A stretch of 64,000 nucleotides of DNA, from assembly GCF_007830055.1 (NCBI RefSeq), contig NZ_VLLE01000003.1:744001-808000 (forward strand), read 5' to 3'. Below the pieces are notes generated by a model, which saw nothing but the letters and a program-made list of their open reading frames with translations, ran no database searches and had not been told where the DNA came from. Shown here one piece after another: positions 16,734-25,558 of the stretch. The translations under genes were made by a program, and so were the position numbers. The DNA comes from Lacibacter cauensis. GTDB taxonomy: Bacteria > Bacteroidota > Bacteroidia > Chitinophagales > Chitinophagaceae. Position 1 is the stretch's first letter, and every line of letters begins with the position of its first letter.

Positions 16734-18983
16734 ATGAAAACCTTAACCTTATTCATCAGCCTTATCATCACCCTGCAGGGTTGGAGCCAAACCAACATCA
16801 GCGGTATAGTTGTAGACAATAAAAAGAAACCGGTGCCGGGCGCATCGGTCACCATTAAAGATTCGTACGATGGTGCCACCGCCGACTCGCTGGGACGTTT
16901 TAAGTTCAAAGCTTTCGACAAAGGCAACCAGCTGCTTGTGATAACAGCCATTGGGTTCAAAACCGTTGAAATTCCGGTTGAATTAAAAGGAGGCGATCTG
17001 GAACTTCCTGTACAACTAAAAGAAGAAGTAACCGAAATGAGTGCGGTGGTAATTACTGCCGGTTCGTTTGAAGCAAGCGATCGCAAGCGGGCTGCAGCTG
17101 TGCTTACCTCTATTGATATTGTAACAACTGCCAGCGCCAATGGCGACGTTACCGGTGCATTAAAAACACTGCCCGGCGCACAGCAGGTAGGCGAGAGTGA
17201 AGGGTTGTTTGTGCGTGGTGGTACAGCGGCCGAAACAAAAACGTTTATTGATGGTACATTAGTGAACAATTTCTTTTTCAGCAGTGTGCCGGGTATTGCA
17301 CAACGTGGCCGTTTTTCGCCGTTCATTTTCAAAGGCACTGTGTTTAGTACAGGTGGTTACAGTGCATTGTACGGACAGGCATTATCGTCTGCATTAATAC
17401 TGGAGTCAATTGATTTGCCCGAACAATCTTCGGCCAGTTTAAATGTATCTGTAATTGGTGTTGGTGCAGGGTTTCAACAACTCAATAAACAAAAATCTGC
17501 ATCGTGGGGTATCAACTATGGCTACACAAACCTTACCGCAGCTTTTGCAGTAATCAAGCAGCAGCAGGAGTACAGCAAAGCGCCTACTGCTCATAACATT
17601 GATGCCAACTTCCGTATTAAAACATCGAAAAATGGTATGTTGAAGTATTATGGCTTCTATCTCACTAACAGTTTGGGTTTCCGTCAAAACAGTTTGGATT
17701 CGTTGGGTTATAAAGATCGTTTTGCATTAACCAACGGCAACATGTATCATAATCTCAGCTGGAAAGAAAATTTAAAGAACAAATGGAAGTTAAACGCCGG
17801 TGTATCTGTTTCTACCAACAAAGATGATATTGCTTTTGGTATGCAGGATGCAGCTAAAAATGATGTATTGCTGAACGGTCTTGAATACAAACAATTTGAT
17901 GTAAACAACAAAGGTTTTTATGCCAATGCAAGACTGGTATTGGAGAAGAGATTTAAAGGATTGAACACACTGCGTGTTGGTACAGAGTATAACCACAGCG
18001 ACGATAAAAATAATTTCACAGCTTATAATGGAATGCTGTTTAAAAGCAGGTTGATTGAAAATATTTATTCCTTGTTTGCAGAACAGGATGTGTACCTCAC
18101 CAACAAATTGGCAGCAAAGCTTGGAGCAAGAGCTGAGCATTCTGCTTACTTAAACAAAACGAATCTTGCACCACGTGCATCGCTGGCGTACAAGTTGGGC
18201 AAAGAAAGCCAGGCTTCATTGGCGTATGGCATCTTCTATCAGAACCCTGAGTTGCGTTACCAACCTGCTGTAAACCCGTTAACGTTTATGAAGGCCACGC
18301 ATTATATTGCGCAGTACCAAAAAACAACCAGCGCCACTACGTTTCGTGTAGAAGCATTTTACAAGCAATATGATAACCTTATCAAAACACAAAATATTAA
18401 TGGTCGTGAAATCGGCAGCAGCAACAATGGTTTCGGCGAAGCAAGTGGTTTCGAATTGTTCTGGAGAGATAAGAAAAATGTAAAGAATCTTGATTACTGG
18501 ATTTCGTATTCCTTCCTCGATACCAAACGTGATTTCTTAAATTTCCCCACAGCCATTACGCCCAATTTTGCAGCAAAGCACACCGCATCATTGGTAATGA
18601 AAAAGTTTGTAACAAAGTTGAAGACCAATTTCAACCTGTCGTACAACTATGCAAGTGGAAGACCTTATTACAATATCCAGTACGATGCAAATACCAATAA
18701 AACATTCTTTGCCGATCAGGGCCGTATACCCGATTATCACAACGTAAGTTTTGCGTTGAACTATCTGCCATCTATTGGTAAAACCAACAGCAAAACATTT
18801 GCGGTGTATGTGTTGAGTGTAAGCAATGTGTTTAATTTAAAACAGGTGTACGGTTATAACTATTCCGGTAACGGTATGCGTAAAACCGAACTGGTACCGC
18901 CCTCACGCATGTTTATTTTCATTGGCGCATTCATCAGCTTTGGTGTAGACAGAAGCGAAGATGCCATTAACAACAATTTATAA
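16734..18983 (+). CDS. TonB-dependent outer membrane receptor
   Basis: This is an outer membrane beta-barrel importer energised by TonB. ATG 16734 is preferred over an upstream TTG because it opens a signal peptide (MKTLTLFISLIITLQGWSQ). A carboxypeptidase-regulatory-like domain follows (ISGIVVDNKKKPVPGASVTIKD, residues 22-95), then a plug domain with VGESEGLFVRGGTAAETKTFIDGTLV and SALYGQALSSALILESIDL. The barrel fills residues 230-749 and ends in an aromatic-rich strand before SEDAINNNL. Substrate is not evident. It heads a cluster with a 2TM protein and a secreted 212-residue protein, ending at a terminator near 20.0 kb. No SusD partner is next to it, which argues against a classical polysaccharide utilisation locus. 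Confidence 0.9.
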   Translation: MKTLTLFISLIITLQGWSQTNISGIVVDNKKKPVPGASVTIKDSYDGATADSLGRFKFKAFDKGNQLLVITAIGFKTVEIPVELKGGDLELPVQLKEEVTEMSAVVITAGSFEASDRKRAAAVLTSIDIVTTASANGDVTGALKTLPGAQQVGESEGLFVRGGTAAETKTFIDGTLVNNFFFSSVPGIAQRGRFSPFIFKGTVFSTGGYSALYGQALSSALILESIDLPEQSSASLNVSVIGVGAGFQQLNKQKSASWGINYGYTNLTAAFAVIKQQQEYSKAPTAHNIDANFRIKTSKNGMLKYYGFYLTNSLGFRQNSLDSLGYKDRFALTNGNMYHNLSWKENLKNKWKLNAGVSVSTNKDDIAFGMQDAAKNDVLLNGLEYKQFDVNNKGFYANARLVLEKRFKGLNTLRVGTEYNHSDDKNNFTAYNGMLFKSRLIENIYSLFAEQDVYLTNKLAAKLGARAEHSAYLNKTNLAPRASLAYKLGKESQASLAYGIFYQNPELRYQPAVNPLTFMKATHYIAQYQKTTSATTFRVEAFYKQYDNLIKTQNINGREIGSSNNGFGEASGFELFWRDKKNVKNLDYWISYSFLDTKRDFLNFPTAITPNFAAKHTASLVMKKFVTKLKTNFNLSYNYASGRPYYNIQYDANTNKTFFADQGRIPDYHNVSFALNYLPSIGKTNSKTFAVYVLSVSNVFNLKQVYGYNYSGNGMRKTELVPPSRMFIFIGAFISFGVDRSEDAINNNL

Positions 18984-19013
18984 ATCATCATTTACCATTC
19001 AACTTTATCAACC

Positions 19014-19313
19014 ATGAGCAACTTTCAACGCATCCCCGATGCAAACGATGAAAAAGACAAACAACTGTGGGAAATTGCACAAAAGCGTGCATCGTTCAAA
19101 CAGCATCTCATCACGTATCTGCTGGTCAATTCATTCTTATGGATTTTGTGGGCCATTAACGGATCGCCTTATTATGGCGGTGGTGTTCCCTGGCCGGTTT
19201 GGCCAACATTGGGCTGGGGTATCGGTATCGTATCGCATTTCATGGGTGCATATGTTTACCCGAAAAGTAACAGCGTAGAACGTGAATATGAAAAACTGAA
19301 AAACAAACAATAA
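19014..19313 (+). CDS. 2TM domain protein
   Basis: This small membrane protein of 99 residues has two transmembrane segments (about 32-48 and 60-83) flanked by charged ends, and starts with ELAQKR-like helix DKQLWEIAQKRASFKQHLITYLLVNSFLWILW. This layout is the 2TM domain (PF13239), found alone or attached to histidine kinases in Bacteroidota. It lies 30 bases after the TonB receptor gene and 28 before a secreted protein gene, so it is probably in their transcript. The role is unknown. Confidence 0.8.
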   Translation: MSNFQRIPDANDEKDKQLWEIAQKRASFKQHLITYLLVNSFLWILWAINGSPYYGGGVPWPVWPTLGWGIGIVSHFMGAYVYPKSNSVEREYEKLKNKQ

Positions 19314-19341
19314 CTACTTATCATCTTAAAAAATAACAACA

Positions 19342-19980
19342 ATGAAACAAGTACTTCTTGCACTCTTCTTTGTAAACATATGTGTTACTTCTTTTGCACA
19401 AAGCGAACGCTACACCGGAGCCATGGCCAAAAATCTGCAGGCTATGGCCGAAGCAAAAACAGCCGATGCTATGCTGGATGTGGTCAATGCATTTGAACGT
19501 ATTGGCAATGCAGAAAAAACGCAATGGTTGCCGTATTACTATGCAGCGGTAGCACAGGTATGGCATGCATTTATGGTAAACGATCCCAAACAAAATGATG
19601 TGCTGGGCGATAAAGCAACCGCTTTTCTTGCAAAAGCTGAAGCCATTGAAAAAAACAATTCGGAAATAGCGTTGGTAAAAGCAATGATTGCAACTGTAAA
19701 AATGATGGTTGATCCGATGAGCCGTTACATGCAATACGGTACCATCAGTGCAGAAAATATTGCATTGTCCAAAAAACTTGATCCCAACAATCCCCGTCCT
19801 TACATGTGGGAAGCTCAGGGGCTCAGTCGTACACCGGAGCAATTTGGTGGTGGCTGTGCTAATGCTAAACCCATTTTTGAAGAAGCGGTAAAGCGTTTCG
19901 AAACATTTAAGCCGGCAACAGCACTGCATCCCAATTGGGGCAGGCAGCAGAACGAACAGGCGCTTGCAGCGTGTAAATAA
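19342..19980 (+). CDS. Secreted helical protein, unknown function
   Basis: This is a 212-residue protein with a clear signal peptide (MKQVLLALFFVNICVTSFAQ, 20 residues). The mature part looks all-helical, with TPR-like Ala/Gly spacing in WLPYYYAAVAQVWHAFM and AKAEAIEKNNSEIALVKAMIATVK, then DPNNPRPYMWEAQGLSRTPEQFGGGC and an EEAVKRFETF helix. I recall similar TPR-like periplasmic proteins in Chitinophagaceae but cannot name a family. It is the third gene of the TonB receptor cluster and ends at the terminator at 19989-20025. It may act in the periplasm with the receptor (inference). Confidence 0.7.
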   Translation: MKQVLLALFFVNICVTSFAQSERYTGAMAKNLQAMAEAKTADAMLDVVNAFERIGNAEKTQWLPYYYAAVAQVWHAFMVNDPKQNDVLGDKATAFLAKAEAIEKNNSEIALVKAMIATVKMMVDPMSRYMQYGTISAENIALSKKLDPNNPRPYMWEAQGLSRTPEQFGGGCANAKPIFEEAVKRFETFKPATALHPNWGRQQNEQALAACK

Positions 19981-19988
19981 TGTGTATT

Positions 19989-20026
19989 AGTCCCGGAGTA
20001 AGCACTTCGGGACTATCTTATTTTTG
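19989..20026 (+). terminator. Intrinsic terminator after the TonB receptor cluster
   Basis: A 10-bp stem with one G-T pair (19989-19998 with 20005-20014) is followed by a T-rich stretch (ATCTTATTTTT). It separates the receptor cluster from the next operon. Confidence 0.65.
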
Positions 20027-20044
20027 GCGTTTAAATAATCGTAC

Positions 20045-20632
20045 ATGGAGCAACAGGATTTTTCAGCAAAAGACAGTTTGCAATTGATCGAATCAATGAT
20101 CAGCAAAGCACAGAACCGTTTTAACGAAAACGGTCATTTGTATTTACTGTGGGGCTGGGTTGTTTTGGTTTGCAGCATTACAAGCTTTGTATCCGTTTAT
20201 TTTTTTCAGAGTTTTAAAAACCTCATGTACATCTGGATGCTTACCATTCCTACGGTTATTTACCAGATGATTTACCTGGCACGTAAAAAGAAAAGCGAAA
20301 CGGTACGTACGTACACTGATGAGATTACCAATTTTGTGTGGGTGGTATTTGTGGTGATGGGTTTTCTTGTTGGTATTATCATTGGCAGAAGCGGACATCC
20401 GGAGTTATTCAATCCGCTCATCTTAATGCTGTATGGTATGCCTACATTTTTATCGGGTGTAATTTTAAAATTCGTACCATTACGCATCGGAGCTATCAGT
20501 TGTTGGGTGCTGGCCTTGGTTTCTGTTTTTATCCCGTACCAATTTTCATTTTTATTGTTGGGATTGGCGGTTATTACCACATGGATTGTACCCGGTTATT
20601 TACTTCGGTTACGTTTTAAAACGCAGTTTTAA
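20045..20632 (+). CDS. Multi-spanning membrane protein (paralogue A)
   Basis: This 195-residue integral membrane protein has about five to six hydrophobic segments and a short N-terminal helix, DSLQLIESMISKAQNRF. The next gene encodes a related protein with the same plan: SLQLIxxMIS, a conserved (L/I)WG(W/A) at the first membrane segment, a basic cytosolic loop in the middle, and a late GAISCWVLALVSVF-like segment ending in a W-(I/L)-(V/I)-PG motif. The family has no name that I can give. Seven bases separate the two genes, and a winged-helix regulator follows, so the three are likely one operon. A sensing or regulator-partner role is possible (inference). Confidence 0.7.
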   Translation: MEQQDFSAKDSLQLIESMISKAQNRFNENGHLYLLWGWVVLVCSITSFVSVYFFQSFKNLMYIWMLTIPTVIYQMIYLARKKKSETVRTYTDEITNFVWVVFVVMGFLVGIIIGRSGHPELFNPLILMLYGMPTFLSGVILKFVPLRIGAISCWVLALVSVFIPYQFSFLLLGLAVITTWIVPGYLLRLRFKTQF

Positions 20633-20638
20633 TTTTTT

Positions 20639-21298
20639 ATGGAAGATAAACAACTCACCGAGCAGGAAAGTCTGCAGCTGATTCAACAAATGATCAGCCG
20701 TGCAAAAAACAATTTTGTTGATACAGGTATTGGTCCCATTTTATGGGGGGCAGTCATCAGCTTCTGCAGTATTGTGCAATTCCTCATCATTCACTTTCAA
20801 TGGCACTTACCATTTGATGTGTGGATACTGGCACTGGTTGCCATCATTCCGCAGATTTTTATTTCTGTGCAGGAGCGTAAGGAACGCAGAGCAAAAGGCT
20901 GGGATGATGATATTATGAATTACGTGTGGCTTTGTTTTGGTGTTGGTGTGTTTATCGTTAATTTTTTGAATAATGTTGCAGCCGATGCGTTCAATCCGTT
21001 GCTGAACGATTACCGGGAAATAACAGGCAAAGAAAATATTCCCAACTTCTGGAGCTATGGCTCTTCGTACTTACTGTTCGTGTACGGCTACCCAACCATT
21101 ATTACCGGTGCTGCACGTAAGTTCCGTTTAATGACAATCGGCGGTATCGTTTGTTGGGTAAGTGCCCTCGTAAGCGCTTTTACCATTACCAAGTTCGACT
21201 TTCTGCTGATGGCTGTTTCGGCTGCTCTGGCCTGGTTAATACCCGGCATTGTGTTACGTAAAAACTATCTGAAGGGGAAGAACACACAGCATGTTTAA
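20639..21298 (+). CDS. Multi-spanning membrane protein (paralogue B)
   Basis: This 219-residue membrane protein is a paralogue of the preceding one. Shared features are the opening ESLQLIQQMISRAKNNF, the segment ILWGAVISFCSI, a charged cytosolic loop (SVQERKERRAKGWDDDIMNYVWL) and a late GGIVCWVSALVSAF helix followed by LAWLIPGIVLR. Paralogue B has an extra loop of about 20 residues (NPLLNDYREITGKENIPNF). Its 3' end overlaps the start of the winged-helix regulator gene by 8 bases, a strong sign of translational coupling. The duplicated genes could encode subunits of one complex (inference). Confidence 0.7.
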   Translation: MEDKQLTEQESLQLIQQMISRAKNNFVDTGIGPILWGAVISFCSIVQFLIIHFQWHLPFDVWILALVAIIPQIFISVQERKERRAKGWDDDIMNYVWLCFGVGVFIVNFLNNVAADAFNPLLNDYREITGKENIPNFWSYGSSYLLFVYGYPTIITGAARKFRLMTIGGIVCWVSALVSAFTITKFDFLLMAVSAALAWLIPGIVLRKNYLKGKNTQHV

Positions 21299-21575
21299 AG
21301 ATCTTGATCCCATATTACATTCGCAGCTGCGGCTGGCCGTTATGAGTTTGCTTATTGGCGTAAAGGAGGCAGAGTTTACGTTCATTAAAGAAAAAACAGG
21401 CTCCACTGCAGGCAACCTCAGTGTGCAGATAAGCAAGCTGAAGGAGGCCGGTTATGTGGATGTAGTAAAACAGTTTAAAGACAACTATCCGCAAACGATC
21501 TGCAAAATTACTCCGCAGGGTGTAACAGCTTTCGAAGCTTATGTGAAAGCCTTGCAAACATATCTTCCCAAATAA
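21291..21575 (+). CDS. Small winged-helix transcriptional regulator
   Basis: This 94-residue single-domain DNA-binding protein has the sequence HSQLRLAVMSLLIGVKEAEFTFIKEKTGSTAGNLSVQISKLKEAGYV, which is a winged helix with recognition helix GNLSVQISKLKEAGY, and a wing KQFKDNYPQTICKITPQG. It fits the ArsR-like/HTH_34 group that is common as a short regulator next to membrane protein genes in Bacteroidota. It has no sensor domain. Overlap with the upstream membrane gene suggests it acts in the same pathway, perhaps controlling its own operon or the ABC transporter genes 57 bases downstream. Confidence 0.85.
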   Translation: MFKDLDPILHSQLRLAVMSLLIGVKEAEFTFIKEKTGSTAGNLSVQISKLKEAGYVDVVKQFKDNYPQTICKITPQGVTAFEAYVKALQTYLPK

Positions 21576-21631
21576 GTTTTCCTTTTTGCCAAACCTTATC
21601 TTTACTTGCTTGTTGTTACAGCACAGTAATT

Positions 21632-22567
21632 ATGGAAGCAGTTATTAAGGTTAGCCATCTTACAAAAAAGTTCAGCGAATTAACAGCCGTCAACGATTTG
21701 TCGTTTACCGTGCAAAAAGGTGATGTGTATGGTTTCCTCGGGCAGAACGGTGCAGGAAAATCCACCAGCATCCGTATGCTGTTAACTTTAATACAACCTA
21801 CCAGCGGCACCATTGAAGTGTTTGGTTACGATCTCCAACATCACCGCAAAGAAATACTCCGCAACACCGGTGCAGTTATTGAACGCCCCGATTTGTACAA
21901 ATACTTATCAGCTTACGAAACGCTGCAGTTGTTTGCAGCCATGAGTGGTGTTAAGCTTACCAAACAACAGTACATGGATCAACTCGAACTCGTTGGTTTG
22001 GCACAAAGAGCCAACAGTAAAGTGCGTACGTTTTCGCAGGGCATGAAACAGCGTTTAGGTATTGCTGTTGCATTGGTGCATAATCCGGAATTGATTGTAC
22101 TGGATGAACCAACGAATGGTCTCGATCCGCAGGGGATTGCCGATATGCGTAATTTAATTTTGATGCTGCGGGAGAAGATGAAGAAGACGGTATTAGTTTC
22201 CTCGCATCTGTTGAGCGAAGTGGAACAGATTGCCAACCGCATGCTTATTATTGATAAAGGAAAGAAGCTGGTGGAAGGTACGGTGAGCGAATTGTTTCAT
22301 CCTGATGATACAGTTGTGCTGATTGAAACAGCCAATCAAAAAGCCTGCGAACAGCTGATCCGTAACAGTAGCTATGCAACACAGTTAATAGGTATTGATG
22401 CAGCCGGTATAGAGTTGAAATTGCGGAAAGAAGAGGTGCCGGTATTAACGAAGATGCTTGTTGAAAACAACATCAGCATTTTGGGTATTCACGCACGCCA
22501 TACACTGGAAGATTATTTTTTAAAGATTACAACAGCCAATCAACATGTGGAGCCTTTTAAAAATTGA
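21632..22567 (+). CDS. ABC transporter ATP-binding protein
   Basis: This is the ATPase of an ABC-2 type exporter. The domain shows Walker A GQNGAGKST (about 36-44), a Q-loop region, signature TFSQGMKQRLGIA, Walker B LIVLDEPTNGLDP and the switch His in SSHLLSEVEQ. A C-terminal extension (about 220-311) is typical of CcmA/NatA-like and gliding-related exporters. The gene overlaps the permease gene by 23 bases, so they are co-translated. The substrate is unknown; such pairs in Bacteroidota move lipids, peptides or ions. Confidence 0.92.
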   Translation: MEAVIKVSHLTKKFSELTAVNDLSFTVQKGDVYGFLGQNGAGKSTSIRMLLTLIQPTSGTIEVFGYDLQHHRKEILRNTGAVIERPDLYKYLSAYETLQLFAAMSGVKLTKQQYMDQLELVGLAQRANSKVRTFSQGMKQRLGIAVALVHNPELIVLDEPTNGLDPQGIADMRNLILMLREKMKKTVLVSSHLLSEVEQIANRMLIIDKGKKLVEGTVSELFHPDDTVVLIETANQKACEQLIRNSSYATQLIGIDAAGIELKLRKEEVPVLTKMLVENNISILGIHARHTLEDYFLKITTANQHVEPFKN

Positions 22568-23420
22568 GTTGTTTAAAGTATTTAAACGTCCACGCACTTA
22601 CATTGCGTTTATTGCGGTATGGGCTATTGTGTCGTTGATTCAGCTGGCGATTTATGTTGATGGACCGAAGTACATGGATTTTGTGCTGCGTGATGTAAAG
22701 GACAGTTTTGATGTAATCGGTAATCCGCTCAACGGTTATTTTGTTTGCTTTGTTATTCTGCAAACATTGTTGATTCATGTGCCATTGCTGGTGGCATTGG
22801 TAAGTGCAGATATGATTGCAGGCGAAGCCAACATGGGCACTTTGCGTTTGCTCATCAGTAAACCGGTAAGCCGAACAAAATTGTTGATGAGTAAGTTTTT
22901 AGCATCAGCTATTTATGCCATCATTCTGCTGATCTGGATTGCTATACTCGGTTTATTTTTATCGATGGCTATTTTTGGTACCGACGGCTTGATGAATGCC
23001 AAGAGTTATGAAATCATCATCCTCAATGGTAATGATATTTTCTGGCGTTACCTGTGTGCATTTGGCTTTGCTGCACTGGCGCTCATCACCGTATCATCAC
23101 TTGGTTTTTTCTTTTCCATTTTTGCAGAAAATTCGTTGGGACCCATTGTGGCAACCATGAGTGTGATTATCGTGTTCACAATCTTAACCACACTGGATAT
23201 CCCGCTTTTTCAAAACGTAAAAGATTTTTTCTTTACCTCGCACATGATTGGCTGGAAAGGTTTTTTTGAAATGAAAGTTGATGCCGACGGTTATGCTATA
23301 CCGGGTACCATCCGCAATTTGCCGGCTGTGTTGCGCAGTGCGGGCATCCTTTTGCTGCACATCATCGTCTTTACTGGGTCAGCAATTTATATTTTCAACC
23401 GTAAAGATGTGTTGAGTTAA
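22545..23420 (+). CDS. ABC-2 family permease
   Basis: This is the membrane subunit for the ATPase encoded just upstream. Its 291 residues hold six hydrophobic segments: one near 20-40, then about 70-90, 118-142, 160-190, 198-218 and 265-285. A cytosolic loop DMIAGEANMGTLRLLISKPVSRTKLLMSKF is the typical ABC-2 coupling segment (here residues about 88-117). Start ATG 22545 lies inside the ATPase gene. A LolA-like gene follows 19 bases downstream and is probably part of the same operon. Confidence 0.88.
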   Translation: MWSLLKIELFKVFKRPRTYIAFIAVWAIVSLIQLAIYVDGPKYMDFVLRDVKDSFDVIGNPLNGYFVCFVILQTLLIHVPLLVALVSADMIAGEANMGTLRLLISKPVSRTKLLMSKFLASAIYAIILLIWIAILGLFLSMAIFGTDGLMNAKSYEIIILNGNDIFWRYLCAFGFAALALITVSSLGFFFSIFAENSLGPIVATMSVIIVFTILTTLDIPLFQNVKDFFFTSHMIGWKGFFEMKVDADGYAIPGTIRNLPAVLRSAGILLLHIIVFTGSAIYIFNRKDVLS

Positions 23421-23439
23421 TTTTTAAGTACGATTTGTT

Positions 23440-24165
23440 ATGACACTATTGCATAAAAAAAGAAACCAGTTGAAGATCGTATCGGTTATGCTGGTTCTTA
23501 CATCCTTCTTCTTACTTCTTACCTCATTCCGTAAAGAACTTACGGCAGACGAACTGTTGAAAAAAGTGAAAGCCAAGATGGATAAGGTGAACGATTATGT
23601 GGCAACGGGCAAAATGAAAACAGATGTGGTGTTTATTAAAGCACCCATTGCTAATATAAAATCGTATTATAAAAAGCCTAACCGTTTTGCCATTAAACGG
23701 GATGGCGGCGTATCGTTATTGCCAAAAGGTGGTGTGAGTGTAAACGTAAGTTCGTTGTTGTTAACGGAAGATTATACCGCTATCGATGCCGGTAAAACAA
23801 CATTGGGAACAACAGCTGTCCGTATCATTAAGTTACTTCCGCTTAGCGAAAAGAGTGATGTGGTATTAACCACGATGTATGTTGATGAAGCAAATCTGCT
23901 CATTCGTAAAGCAAGCACAACTACCAAAGAAAACGGCACTTTTGATATGGAAATGCAGTTTGGTAAATATGCAGAGTGGGGCTTGCCCGATAAAGTGTTG
24001 TTTTCGTTCAACACCAAAGATTATAAACTGCCAAAGGGAATTACTCTGGAGTACGACGATGGCAGCAAAAAGCCCGAACTGCCCAAGAATAAAAAAGGAA
24101 AAGTGGAAATAACCTACAGTTCTTATGTCATCAACAAGGGTGTTTCAGATGCCATGTTGAAATAG
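23440..24165 (+). CDS. LolA-like outer membrane lipoprotein carrier protein
   Basis: This 241-residue exported protein has an N-terminal hydrophobic anchor or signal (IVSVMLVLTSFFLLLTSF). The mature region has the LolA-like opening LTADELLKKVKAKMDKVNDYVATGKMKTD, then beta strands with SYYKKPNRFAIKRDGG and VVLTTMYVDEANLLIRKASTTT, as in the half-barrel fold that carries lipoproteins or lipids across the periplasm. Its place directly after an ABC exporter gene suggests it takes the exported substrate (inference). It is not the housekeeping lolA by any visible criterion; the family is broad. Confidence 0.75.
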   Translation: MTLLHKKRNQLKIVSVMLVLTSFFLLLTSFRKELTADELLKKVKAKMDKVNDYVATGKMKTDVVFIKAPIANIKSYYKKPNRFAIKRDGGVSLLPKGGVSVNVSSLLLTEDYTAIDAGKTTLGTTAVRIIKLLPLSEKSDVVLTTMYVDEANLLIRKASTTTKENGTFDMEMQFGKYAEWGLPDKVLFSFNTKDYKLPKGITLEYDDGSKKPELPKNKKGKVEITYSSYVINKGVSDAMLK

Positions 24166-24237
24166 CTGAGAACAGTTTGTAGCTCGCAAGTGTTTTTACC
24201 TTGTGCCATGTTTACTGTTCTTTGTATTTTCTCAGGT

Positions 24238-25332
24238 CTATTCGTCTTCAGTTAATTTTTCATCTACTGCTCTTGCCAACATGGCTGCACTCATTTTACG
24301 CATCGGGTTTTTGCGTGCATCGGCATAGCCCTTACGGCTGCGGTAAATATCAATCGCAGCAAACAAAGCAGCTCTTGTGCTCGATTCATCGGCTTTGCCT
24401 TTCCCGGCAATATCAAACGCTGTTCCATGGTCGGGACTTGTACGGATGCCGCTTAAACCTGCAGTGTAGTTTACACCCTCGCCAATGGCGAGTGATTTAA
24501 ACGGAATCAATCCCTGGTCATGGTACATCGCTAACACGGCATCAAACTTTTCGTATTGTCCTCTTGCAAAAAATGCATCGGAACTGTAAGGGCCAAAGCA
24601 AAATACATCCTGTTGCTTTGCTTCTTTGATGGCGGGTTGAATAATTTCTGCTTCTTCTTTACCAATCAATCCATCGTCACCTGCATGCGGGTTTAAACCC
24701 AGCACCGCAATTTTTGGTTTTGTAATGCCGAAATCTTTTTTCAGTGATTGGTTCATAATCTTCAGCTTACTTACAATACCCTGTTTGGTAATATGTGCGG
24801 CTACTTCTGCTACGGGAATATGCTCTGTAACCAATGCCACTTTAATATTTTCAGCCACCATAAACATCACCACATCATTTGCTTCAAATGCAGCTTTTAA
24901 ATACGGTGTATGACCTGTGTATGGAAAGCTTTCGCTCTGCACATTTTTTTTATGAATCGGAGCGGTAACCAACGCATCAAGATGGCCGTCTTTCAACGCC
25001 TGTACAGCATCATTCAACGATTTAACGGCATAGGCACCGGCTTCGGCGGTTAACTGACCGGGCTGAATATTTACTTCATCTTCCCAGCTGCTGAACACAT
25101 TCACCGTTTTTTGGCTGAGGCGTTCGAAATCTTTAATGGCCTGGTAGCTGAAGTTGGCTTCGGTAGCGAGTTTTTTATAAAAATTGACGCTCTTGTTGGA
25201 GGCAAAAATTACCGGAATGCAGAGTTCCGTAATGCGGCTGTCGCTTAAAGCCTTAATGGTTACTTCAAGGCCAATTCCGTTTAAATCGCCGGCGGTAAAG
25301 CCAATAACCGGTTTCTGTTCAGCTTGATTCAT
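24238..25332 (-). CDS. pdxA: 4-hydroxythreonine-4-phosphate dehydrogenase
   Basis: PdxA oxidises 4-phosphohydroxy-L-threonine, a step in DXP-dependent pyridoxal phosphate synthesis; dxs, which makes the other DXP-derived input, is in this window at 0.9-2.9 kb. Landmarks are GFTAGDLNGIGLEV at the N-terminus, a TAPIHKKNVQ segment, FPYTGHTPYL, the metal-binding HDQGLIPFK and the GTAFDIAGKGKAD stretch. The 364-residue length is a little above the usual 330, mostly at the C-terminus (DIYRSRKGYADARKNPMRK...). The gene is single, transcribed towards the LolA-like gene. Confidence 0.95.
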   Translation of the reverse strand: MNQAEQKPVIGFTAGDLNGIGLEVTIKALSDSRITELCIPVIFASNKSVNFYKKLATEANFSYQAIKDFERLSQKTVNVFSSWEDEVNIQPGQLTAEAGAYAVKSLNDAVQALKDGHLDALVTAPIHKKNVQSESFPYTGHTPYLKAAFEANDVVMFMVAENIKVALVTEHIPVAEVAAHITKQGIVSKLKIMNQSLKKDFGITKPKIAVLGLNPHAGDDGLIGKEEAEIIQPAIKEAKQQDVFCFGPYSSDAFFARGQYEKFDAVLAMYHDQGLIPFKSLAIGEGVNYTAGLSGIRTSPDHGTAFDIAGKGKADESSTRAALFAAIDIYRSRKGYADARKNPMRKMSAAMLARAVDEKLTEDE

Positions 25333-25558
25333 GGTTTAAAGATTACGGGCAAATGTACTGTTTGTTCCTTTATTGCTGTTATATAACGGCTTGAAAACCA
25401 TTACACCCTTTTTAACCGTATAGAGAACTACTTATGCTTAGTGCGGAAAATACGGCAATTTCATAGGGAAAAAAGGTGGTCCTTTAAGTGGAAATTCATG
25501 GCGGAAAATTATGACTTGACTCAGCAGGGCTGTATTTTGCAGTCAAATCTTAATCCCC

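Noticed and set aside
24166-24237. Imperfect long hairpin CTGAGA...TCTCAG between the LolA-like gene and pdxA
   Set aside because: The pairing is interrupted, the arms are 58 bases apart and there is no adjacent T run, so I do not call a terminator.
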